Source: Thermogutta sp. (GTDB lineage: Bacteria > Planctomycetota > Planctomycetia > Pirellulales > Thermoguttaceae). From it: DNA of 5,209 bases. This document shows, piece by piece, positions 1 through 5,209 of the stretch. The stretch spans positions 1-5,209 of the forward strand of contig NZ_JACIYL010000268.1 in NCBI RefSeq assembly GCF_014359955.1, written 5' to 3'. Position numbers and translations under genes: made by a program. The notes under the pieces are model-generated. The model was not told where the DNA came from and made no database searches. It saw only the letters and a program-made list of their open reading frames with translations. Within the stretch, counting starts at the first letter, position 1; every line of letters begins with the position of its first letter.

Positions 1-134
1 CCCCTACCAGACATTGTGCCCGGGGTACCTCGTGGGTTTTTCCCAAAGGCCATTGGTGGGGGCGATTCACGAATTGCCCCGATAACACATTGACTGTCTT
101 CCATCTTGCGGTCGCTCCCGATTGGGCGCGCCTT
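1..134. other. Non-coding stretch downstream of the GH106-like gene
   Basis: I see no supported gene in this short segment; it could hold the edge of a neighbouring gene but too little is present to tell. Apart from the hairpin at 59-80 it has only a small TGGG-TTTTT-CCCA element at 33-45. Confidence 0.5.
59..80. terminator. Hairpin downstream of the GH106-like gene, possible terminator
   Basis: GGGGC at 59-63 pairs with GCCCC at 76-80, with an inner ATT/AAT stem around the loop CACG (68-71). It begins about 55 bp after the glycosidase stop codon in the direction of that gene's transcription. In the minus-strand RNA the helix has one A-C mismatch, while in plus-strand RNA it has a G-U pair. 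No U-run follows on either strand, so a classical rho-independent terminator is doubtful. Confidence 0.35.
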
Positions 135-3100
135 TCATTCCAAAAGCTGCCACGTCTCAGGCCTCTGGTATTCCAGCGAAATAAGCACCGGGACCCACTG
201 ACGGATTTCCACCGGTCCAAGCAGACCCGACGGCTGAAGTGGATCATCCTTTTTCCACAACCGCCAGGTGGTAAACGTTTGCCGACCGGTGGGAGACGGC
301 TCGCCGCGGAGCAACCAATCGGGCCAGCGCTTGAGCGTTCCGTTTGGATTACGTTCGGAATCTTCTGGCAGATGTTCGTCTCCAATCATGCGGTTGATCC
401 ACAGGTTGGCCACCTCGATTTCCAGTGTATTTGCCCCCGGCACGAGGTATTTCGCGATGTTGATGCGATACGGAGGATGCCACACAATCCCCACGGGCTT
501 TCCGTTGATGGAGACCTGAGCTGCCACCTGCACATCTCCCAGGTCCAGCTCCACATCCCAGTTTTCCCGCGCGACACTTCGAGGAACAGATTCAACATGG
601 ATTTCTGTGGAATACACGGCCCGGCCTGAGTAGTACCGGTACTCGGGATCCGGGAACTCCGTCCATGAAATCAACTTCTCCAGGGTGATCGACTTCGACT
701 GAGGCGACCCCGGCAAGAACCGCAACTCCCATTTTCCAGAAAGCGTGGGGCAGGGAGGCAGTTGCGAGATCGTGAACGAGATTTCCCGGCCGCGGGATGT
801 TTTCACGGTGTATTTTCCCGGCTGCGAGACGCCCAACTCGCATCGTCCCACCGTAATCGGGAACAGTTTCACCGCAGGTTCTCGTACAGCGGCTTTGGGA
901 AACTGGATGGTCTGGGGGTCGATTGCTTCTATGTGCCCGGGCTGACCGTCCACTTCATAATCGACAATCAGACGCTTGACAATCAAATAAGCGGGGTCGT
1001 CATCTCGGGCAAGCTCCGCAACCTGAAACCTCAACCGCCCTTCGTTAACCCACCGCTGGATTTTTTCCGTCACATCCCTGGTCCGCTGGGGATCATCCAA
1101 GACACCGTAGAGAGCCTTGCGGATGAGAATGGTGCCCTGTTGCTCCTTGGGCCAAAGTACTTCGCGCCCCTCGTGGAGAATGCTCACGATATGCTCGGGG
1201 ACCGGAGGATTCGGTGTGAAAGCGACGAAGACCGATTCATAGCTCTCGAGGCTCAGCGAAAGCTCCGTGCCTTCTTCGGTCGTCCGGTAAGGCAAGACCA
1301 GCTCGACGGTTTTTCCGGTCTCAGGATACCACAGTTCCGGTCGCTTGCCCTTCACCCGGAAAAAGCACGAGGCGTGAACCCGATGATCAGTCTTGTTGGC
1401 AACGAAGTAAACGTCGAGATTATCGATTCGCCGGTGAATGTAACGAAGGGCCTGTTCCCCCGAGCTCGTTTCATAGCGGAAGTCGGGGATGAGGCCCAGC
1501 TTCGGAGCCAGGGCGAAAACCTCATCCAGATCAGGAATGAGGTTGGGGTCGGTTCCCACGTCGCTGACATCACCCCAGGGGGCTATTCCAAGTGGGCCAA
1601 CTTCCTGGACCGCCTTCCAATCGCCGGGAGCTGCTGGATCACTGTCCCAGGCGGGAGGGGGTGAGGCCGTCCATTCCCATTGCTTGTCAGTGACAATCGT
1701 TGTCTGCTGCCCATTGTCAAACTTGAGATGGAGGGCGGCGATGAGTCCGGCCGGGTTGGGAGCATCCGCCGCATTGAACGCATCCACCGCGAGGAGATTT
1801 TTCCCCGGCCGAAGATGGCCCCTCACATTGATGCGATACGGTCGGTGGAAATCATCGCCACGGCCCACCCGCCGGCCATTGATCCTGCACTCGAATTCAT
1901 TGTCTGCCGTGATGACCAGCCAGGCCGAACTGACTTTGGCATCGGCCGGCAGTTCGAAGACCCGTCTGAAATACCGATGACCGACCGGGACCGCACTGGT
2001 CGGCTTGCCTTCCGTGGTCCAGACCCATTGGGCCTGGCCAAAACCAGGATTTTCCGAAGCCGCTCCGGTTGGAGAGAATGGACCGCCGAAGATGACGCGG
2101 CCGCTTCCGTAGTTTCTCACTGTGATCTCGGCCGGGGCCTTTGCTGTTCCCCAAACTTCCTCCACCAGTTTGCGAAGCTCCGCGTCAGCATCGGGATATC
2201 CACCGAGCCCGGGCGTCTTGGTCGGCGGTCCACCGATGACCGTGGCGCCCTGTTTGATGAATTGAGCAATCTTCCGGACAAGAGGCAGGGTCATCCTCTC
2301 CACGCGGGGAAGCACAAGAACGGCATAGTTCATCCCATCCGGAAGCACCAATCGGCCATCCTGGACGTTCATACGGGTGAGGACAACTTCCGGGGGACAA
2401 AAGTCGTAATTAAACGGGCCGCGCTCCCGAGGCTGACCAAAACGGGTGAGGGCGTTCTGACCGGCCAGGGTTTGCGGAACCGCCTCCGGGGTGAGCAGGC
2501 AAAAGTCCGCAACGAACAGTCCCTGCTGGAGCAGGTACTGGCACCGCGTGAGGTAGTCGTGCCAGGGTCGGACAAAAGACCACCATGTTTGCGTTCGCTC
2601 GTAATGGAGCCCCCACGGCCCCATACTCATGCCGGGCATCCGCGGCGGATTGGTCCACGGTTGCATCGCGTAGCGATGAAACACGAAGCGATTGATTCCC
2701 TCGCAAAACGCCCAGTCGCCCAGTTCCTTGATATTGCCGGGATGTCCCAGCCAGCGTTCGGCATCGGTAGCCGTGAAAGCCTCGGCGCCCACCACCTTCA
2801 GGCCGTACACGTGTGCAGCGGAGGCCATTTCCGTGCAACTGAAGGCCGCTCCATATTTCGACCAGGACCAGAACTCGCCCATCGGTTCGTCCGCCCGACC
2901 GGCGTATGCGAGCTCGTCCACAGGACAGCTCGTGTAAGCCTCGATGGTCAGGCTCAGACCCTTTTTTCTGGCCAGGCTGCGGAATCGTCCCGCATAATTG
3001 TCGAGAACCAGTTCCCCGATTGTTTGCCGGAAATCCCAGAGAAACCGCTCGGAAATCTCCCGGCTGCCCACCACGTAGCCGGCAATCACTGGCAAATAGG

Positions 3101-4115
3101 GACGGAGATCATAACCTCGTCGGCGGGCAAACTCCTCGGGCATGCGGGCGGTCCAGTTCTGGGACCCCACCTCCCAGCTATCGATATGGGTTCTGATAAA
3201 CCTGGCCGCAGAGGGAAGATTTTCCGGCCGGTTCTTCAACAACTGGCCGATCAGTCCTTCGAACGCTGCCTCCGCACCCTCCGGGCTGAGCTTGTCGCAT
3301 TCCAGCCCGCGTCCTTCTTCGGGAGAGGGGTGGTTGCGGGCACCGGTGGGCGTGTGACCAAAACGGAGGATGGTCCATTTTCCTTCCGGCAGGTCCCATT
3401 GGAGACGGCCTTCGGCGTTCATTTTGCCGGTCAGATCGACGATCTTCTCTGGCGAGATGACCTGCTCGGCCGGCGGCTCGGGAACTTCCCCAGGAACCAC
3501 AAGGGTGCCACCGGGCACCTGGGCCAGCGATTTGTAAGCAATTCCGTCGATCCGGGCAGGATTGGCGGGACGCGGAAACGCCAGTACCGCGACATCCCGG
3601 TAATAGTTTTCGACGACTGGCGGCTGAGGGAGAGTGATTTCTCCGGTCCGCGGCCCGTCCACCGTGACCTCAGACCAGACTATCCGCTGCATCGCCTGTT
3701 CCGGTTTGATCCATGGTCCTCCGCTACCGGTCCATCCGGCATCGTTATTCATGTTGACCACGATTTGCCTTTTGAGCGCCTGAGCCAGCATGAAGTAGAA
3801 CAACTCCCGCCACTCCTGGGAACCGAACCGCACCGAACCGGGAGGCGTGCCCTGATCGACCTCCATGATGAGAACGCCGCGGATACCAGCCTCCTGCATG
3901 GCCTGAAGGTCCGCTTCAATTCCCTCGCGGCTGAGATTGCCGTTCAGCCAGAACCAGTACACCCAGGGACCATATAAAGGATTTGTCCCGGAAAACATGT
4001 TGCGAATTGTGCTGGTGGAATCCTCCTGGGGCCACACAACCTGCCCCCAAACCGACGGTGAGACCAGCAGCACACAAGCAACGACGGCGGTCAGCAGCGA
4101 CACAAAGCGGCGCAT
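135..4115 (-). CDS. Secreted GH106-family glycoside hydrolase (alpha-L-rhamnosidase-like), 1326 aa, with DUF3395-like insert
   Basis: Probable exo-acting glycosidase that releases alpha-L-rhamnose or a related sugar from polysaccharides outside the cytoplasm. The start is set at 4115 because a strong ribosome-binding site (GGGAGGT) lies 5 nt upstream and the protein then begins with a clean signal peptide: MRR, a hydrophobic stretch at residues 4-19, and a likely cut after VWG at 24. An in-frame ATG at 4178 would place 21 polar residues in front of the signal and is unlikely. The GH106-type catalytic region spans about residues 44-570, with YWFWLNGN (53-60) and conserved acidic sites in DSWE (E315), PMGEFW (E414) and GAEAFT (E445), which are candidates for acid/base and metal-binding roles. 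Next come a Rossmann-like segment (about 591-637), a beta-sandwich (about 696-818), a DUF3395-like module (996-1073) and a C-terminal galactose-binding-like domain (about 1150-1307) with WINRMIGD and PSGLLGPV, both typical of GH106 C-termini. It seems longer than common GH106 enzymes of about 1100 residues. The family call is firm; the substrate is not known. The gene stands alone here and ends with TGA at 135-137. Confidence 0.9.
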   Translation of the reverse strand: MRRFVSLLTAVVACVLLVSPSVWGQVVWPQEDSTSTIRNMFSGTNPLYGPWVYWFWLNGNLSREGIEADLQAMQEAGIRGVLIMEVDQGTPPGSVRFGSQEWRELFYFMLAQALKRQIVVNMNNDAGWTGSGGPWIKPEQAMQRIVWSEVTVDGPRTGEITLPQPPVVENYYRDVAVLAFPRPANPARIDGIAYKSLAQVPGGTLVVPGEVPEPPAEQVISPEKIVDLTGKMNAEGRLQWDLPEGKWTILRFGHTPTGARNHPSPEEGRGLECDKLSPEGAEAAFEGLIGQLLKNRPENLPSAARFIRTHIDSWEVGSQNWTARMPEEFARRRGYDLRPYLPVIAGYVVGSREISERFLWDFRQTIGELVLDNYAGRFRSLARKKGLSLTIEAYTSCPVDELAYAGRADEPMGEFWSWSKYGAAFSCTEMASAAHVYGLKVVGAEAFTATDAERWLGHPGNIKELGDWAFCEGINRFVFHRYAMQPWTNPPRMPGMSMGPWGLHYERTQTWWSFVRPWHDYLTRCQYLLQQGLFVADFCLLTPEAVPQTLAGQNALTRFGQPRERGPFNYDFCPPEVVLTRMNVQDGRLVLPDGMNYAVLVLPRVERMTLPLVRKIAQFIKQGATVIGGPPTKTPGLGGYPDADAELRKLVEEVWGTAKAPAEITVRNYGSGRVIFGGPFSPTGAASENPGFGQAQWVWTTEGKPTSAVPVGHRYFRRVFELPADAKVSSAWLVITADNEFECRINGRRVGRGDDFHRPYRINVRGHLRPGKNLLAVDAFNAADAPNPAGLIAALHLKFDNGQQTTIVTDKQWEWTASPPPAWDSDPAAPGDWKAVQEVGPLGIAPWGDVSDVGTDPNLIPDLDEVFALAPKLGLIPDFRYETSSGEQALRYIHRRIDNLDVYFVANKTDHRVHASCFFRVKGKRPELWYPETGKTVELVLPYRTTEEGTELSLSLESYESVFVAFTPNPPVPEHIVSILHEGREVLWPKEQQGTILIRKALYGVLDDPQRTRDVTEKIQRWVNEGRLRFQVAELARDDDPAYLIVKRLIVDYEVDGQPGHIEAIDPQTIQFPKAAVREPAVKLFPITVGRCELGVSQPGKYTVKTSRGREISFTISQLPPCPTLSGKWELRFLPGSPQSKSITLEKLISWTEFPDPEYRYYSGRAVYSTEIHVESVPRSVARENWDVELDLGDVQVAAQVSINGKPVGIVWHPPYRINIAKYLVPGANTLEIEVANLWINRMIGDEHLPEDSERNPNGTLKRWPDWLLRGEPSPTGRQTFTTWRLWKKDDPLQPSGLLGPVEIRQWVPVLISLEYQRPETWQLLE
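897..1130 (-). other. DUF3395-like module inside the GH106-like protein (residues 996-1073)
   Basis: This stretch runs from ILIRKALYGVLDD through TRDVTEKIQRWV and RDDDPAYLIVKRLIVDYEVDG to IQFPKA. The order of elements (a KA.YG start, a DVT..I..WV helix, a DDP turn, then a VKRL.V.Y..DG strand pair) resembles the DUF3395 domain described at the C-terminus of DNAJC11-like proteins and, from memory, found in many secreted planctomycete and verrucomicrobial proteins. It lies between the central beta-sandwich region and the C-terminal sugar-binding-like domain. Its role is unknown; a part in binding or spacing is only a guess. The match was made by eye. Confidence 0.6.
4044..4115 (-). other. Signal peptide of the GH106-like protein
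   Basis: Residues 1-24 show the three parts of a Sec signal: two arginines at positions 2-3, a hydrophobic core (FVSLLTAVVACVLLVS) and a polar end with VWG before Q25, which fits signal peptidase I. The core also contains VVAC at 11-14, a loose lipobox, so lipidation at Cys14 is a less likely alternative. The hydrophobic run continues past the cysteine, which argues against a lipoprotein. Export suits an enzyme acting on large polysaccharides in the periplasm or outside the cell. Confidence 0.85.
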
Positions 4116-4120
4116 GGCAC

Positions 4121-4127
4121 ACCTCCC
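4121..4127 (-). promoter_or_regulatory. Ribosome-binding site of the GH106-like gene
   Basis: On the minus strand this reads GGGAGGT, a near-perfect Shine-Dalgarno sequence ending 5 nt before the ATG at 4115. It decides the start in favour of 4115 over the in-frame ATG at 4178. Confidence 0.85.
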
Positions 4128-4198
4128 GGTAACAAGCAGAACTGGGCGTCCCCTGTTGTGACGGCCAGGCCCTTTCACAGCCGCCGTCGATTTTTCTT

Positions 4199-4215
4199 CA
4201 AATCATTTGCAAATG
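4199..4215. promoter_or_regulatory. Candidate operator: overlapping CAAAT/ATTTG palindromes upstream of the glycosidase gene
   Basis: CAAAT (4199-4203), ATTTG (4205-4209) and CAAAT (4210-4214) follow each other directly. The right part, CATTTGCAAATG at 4204-4215, is a perfect 12-bp palindrome, and the two CAAAT copies are 11 bp apart, about one helical turn. The site ends 84 bp upstream of the glycosidase start, a fitting place for a regulator of that gene. No regulator gene is in the window, and the link is inferred from position only. Confidence 0.4.
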
Positions 4216-4306
4216 CAAGCAGTCAGACGAAAGCCACGCTGGCGTGCTCCGAAAACACCACAAACTGAAATCACAAAGACTGCGCCATGCTCAGGAACAT
4301 GTGTCC

Positions 4307-4321
4307 ATTTGACCATCAAAT
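4307..4321. promoter_or_regulatory. Candidate operator: inverted repeat ATTTGA-N3-TCAAAT
   Basis: ATTTGACCATCAAAT is a perfect 6-bp inverted repeat with a 3-bp spacer. It contains the same ATTTG/CAAAT half-sites as the cluster at 4199-4215. The centres of the two sites are about 104-105 bp apart, close to ten helical turns, which would allow a looped complex if one protein binds both. The difference in half-site spacing (0 against 5 bp) counts against one protein using both in the same way. Confidence 0.35.
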
Positions 4322-4362
4322 TTTCCGTCTTGCATCAGCCGCTTTGTCCCGCTAGAGTATTT

Positions 4363-4384
4363 CCCCCATAAACCATAATGGGGG
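4363..4384. other. GC-rich stem-loop upstream of accD
   Basis: CCCCCAT at 4363-4369 pairs perfectly with ATGGGGG at 4378-4384 across an 8-base loop. Neither strand shows a strong T-run after the stem, so a normal intrinsic terminator is not well supported. It may be a protein-binding site, or a leader hairpin if accD transcription begins further upstream. Confidence 0.4.
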
Positions 4385-4385
4385 G

Positions 4386-4414
4386 TTGAGTTTCATCGCC
4401 CGAGCGGGGATACT
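4386..4414 (+). promoter_or_regulatory. Weak sigma70-like promoter candidate for accD
   Basis: TTGAGT (4386-4391) and GATACT (4409-4414) each match the -35 and -10 consensus at 4 of 6 positions and are separated by 17 bp. It would give a leader of about 180 nt before the accD start. A competing pair, TTGCAT at 4330-4335 and TAGAGT at 4353-4358, also has a 17-bp spacer but matches less well. Such pairs arise easily by chance and planctomycete promoters are poorly defined. Confidence 0.25.
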
Positions 4415-4425
4415 TTGATGGTTGT

Positions 4426-4452
4426 AGGCAAGATTTAGCTAATTCAGGCAAG
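4426..4452. repeat. Short direct repeat AGGCAAG flanking the palindrome TTAGCTAA
   Basis: AGGCAAG occurs at 4426-4432 and again at 4446-4452, 20 bp apart, about two helical turns. Between them lies the 8-bp palindrome TTAGCTAA (4435-4442). The arrangement could be a regulator site just downstream of the accD promoter candidate, but a repeat of this size can occur by chance. Confidence 0.25.
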
Positions 4453-4600
4453 CGACTGCGGCCGATTGGAAGGTGAAGTGGGGCGTTGCACGCGGGCAAG
4501 CCGTCGGAAAAACCCGTTCCTGGTTGCATCAGACGGGTGGGAAGGTCGCGAAAACGCAACGGCAACAAGTCAAGCAAAGAAATAAGGAATACTGAAGGCC

Positions 4601-5209
4601 ATGTCGGAGAATCCGTCTGCCTCAGCCGTTTCTCAGTCTCAGGGTGCCAATGGCTGGGAAAGCCTGACCAAGCGTCCCAAACGGGGGGTACCCGCCGGTC
4701 TCTGGTTGCGGTGTCCCGGCTGCGGAGCCACGGTCTTCCGCAAAGATGTGGAGAAGCTGCTCGGCGTTTGTCCCGAGTGCGATTACCACTGGTATGTATC
4801 GGCCCGGGAACGCATCCGCCAGCTTCTCGACGAGGGCACGTTCGAGGAATGGTTTGCCGATCTCGAACCGTGCGACCCTATCGAATTTGTGGATAAAATG
4901 CCCTATCGGGAACGTCTTCGCCGCGAGCAGGAACGCACCGGCCTGCGCGACGCGGCCGTCGTGGGCACAGGGATGATTCGGGCACGCCGGGTGGCCATCG
5001 GCGTGACGGACTCCGCCTTCATGATGGGAAGCATGGGCTCCGTCGTGGGGGAGAAACTCACGCGGCTTATCGAACGGGCCCAGGAGGAACAGCTCCCTCT
5101 TATCATTGTGTCCGGCTCCGGTGGGGGAGCTCGCATGCAGGAGGGTGTTTTCTCCCTCATGCAGATGGCCAAGGTTTCCGCAGCTCTTGCCCGGTTCGAC
5201 GCCGCCGGC
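4601..5209 (+). CDS. accD: Acetyl-CoA carboxylase carboxyltransferase subunit beta (AccD), N-terminal 203 codons, runs off the window
   Basis: Beta subunit of the carboxyltransferase half of acetyl-CoA carboxylase. With AccA it moves the carboxyl group from carboxybiotin on AccB to acetyl-CoA, giving malonyl-CoA, the first step of fatty-acid synthesis in the cytoplasm. The N-terminal zinc ribbon is intact: Cys38, Cys41, Cys57 and Cys60 in CPGC and CPEC pairs. The crotonase-fold core follows, with [13 protein letters not shown] (140-152) and [11 protein letters not shown] (171-181), then [12 protein letters not shown], all close to known AccD. The reading frame stays open to the last base of the window; bacterial AccD proteins are usually about 280-310 residues, so roughly a third is missing. 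The ATG at 4601 is chosen because an in-frame TAA sits at 4583-4585 and the leader before the zinc ribbon has a normal length. AAGGA at 4584-4588 is 12 nt away and GAAGG at 4594-4598 only 2 nt away, so the ribosome-binding site is not ideal. One oddity is the extra glycine in [11 protein letters not shown] compared with SASGGARMQE of E. coli. Confidence 0.97.
   Translation, partial: MSENPSASAVSQSQGANGWESLTKRPKRGVPAGLWLRCPGCGATVFRKDVEKLLGVCPECDYHWYVSARERIRQLLDEGTFEEWFADLEPCDPIEFVDKMPYRERLRREQERTGLRDAAVVGTGMIRARRVAIGVTDSAFMMGSMGSVVGEKLTRLIERAQEEQLPLIIVSGSGGGARMQEGVFSLMQMAKVSAALARFDAAG

Larger units (their letters stand above)
4116..4600. other. Divergent intergenic region between the GH106-like gene and accD
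   Basis: These 485 bases separate two genes reading outward, so they must carry the promoters for both. The base composition is more AT-rich than the genes, mainly between about 4190 and 4450. I see no convincing protein-coding gene: the only reading frame of note on the minus strand (4577 to 4335) would start with TTG without a ribosome-binding site. Its contents are the glycosidase ribosome-binding site, a CAAAT/ATTTG repeat cluster, a GC-rich stem-loop, a weak promoter-like pair and a short direct repeat, each listed separately. Confidence 0.8.

Noticed and set aside
33..45. TGGG-TTTTT-CCCA as a small hairpin.
   Set aside because: A 4-bp stem is too weak to be called a terminator or other element.
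90..629. A 179-codon open frame on the plus strand overlapping the 3' end of the glycosidase gene.
   Set aside because: It is again in the reverse-complement register, has no clear ribosome-binding site, and shows no family resemblance.
762..1664. A 300-codon open frame on the plus strand, opposite the glycosidase gene.
   Set aside because: It has the same reverse-complement register as the 1680-3977 frame and ends at a TGA that is a TCA serine codon in the real gene. No recognisable protein.
1680..3977. A 765-codon open frame on the plus strand, opposite the glycosidase gene.
   Set aside because: It lies in the exact reverse-complement codon register of the real gene, where stops can arise only from TTA, CTA or TCA codons, which are rare in this GC-rich gene. 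The translation shows no domain, is rich in Arg, His and Pro, and fits a shadow frame.
4116..4178. A 21-residue N-terminal extension of the glycosidase from an in-frame ATG at 4178.
   Set aside because: It would bury the signal peptide behind a polar stretch, and the strong ribosome-binding site at 4121-4127 lies within it, pointing to the ATG at 4115.
4330..4532. TTGCATCAG found twice (4330-4338 and 4524-4532).
   Set aside because: A 9-bp match within some 300 bases has a fair chance of being random, and neither copy is in a notable setting.
4335..4577. An 80-codon minus-strand frame in the intergenic region.
   Set aside because: It starts with TTG, has no ribosome-binding site upstream, and its translation resembles no protein family I know.
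4486..4896. A 136-codon plus-strand frame overlapping the start of accD.
   Set aside because: It is in a different frame from accD, which is certain here; the translation is Arg- and Ser-rich with no domain.

Overview
The window is GC-rich bacterial DNA that looks chromosomal. It holds two genes that start back to back and point away from each other. The protein styles suggest a planctomycete, possibly a thermophilic Pirellula/Thermogutta-like one. This rests on a very large secreted glycosidase carrying a DUF3395-like module that I associate mainly with Planctomycetes and Verrucomicrobia, and on the AccD sequence style. The taxonomic call is inference and could be wrong.

Layout. Positions 1-134 are non-coding as far as I can see and lie downstream of the first gene; they contain one clear hairpin. 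Positions 135-4115 on the minus strand encode a 1326-residue exported protein of the GH106 (alpha-L-rhamnosidase-like) family. It has a signal peptide, a GH106 catalytic region, a Rossmann-like segment, one central beta-sandwich, a DUF3395-like insert and a C-terminal galactose-binding-like beta-sandwich. Positions 4116-4600 are the divergent intergenic region, with a good ribosome-binding site for the glycosidase, a cluster of CAAAT/ATTTG inverted repeats, a GC-rich stem-loop and a weak promoter-like pair facing accD. Positions 4601-5209 on the plus strand are the first 203 codons of accD, the carboxyltransferase beta subunit of acetyl-CoA carboxylase; the gene runs off the window.

The two genes have no obvious pathway link. 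One is a core cytoplasmic enzyme of fatty-acid synthesis. The other is an exported enzyme for cutting rhamnose (or similar deoxysugar) residues from polysaccharides. Their shared feature is the intergenic region, which must hold both sets of control signals. I found no RNA genes, CRISPR array, insertion sequence or phage genes. I do not see convincing evidence of a wholly new system; the parts most worth a second look are the modular make-up of the glycosidase and the repeat cluster upstream of it.
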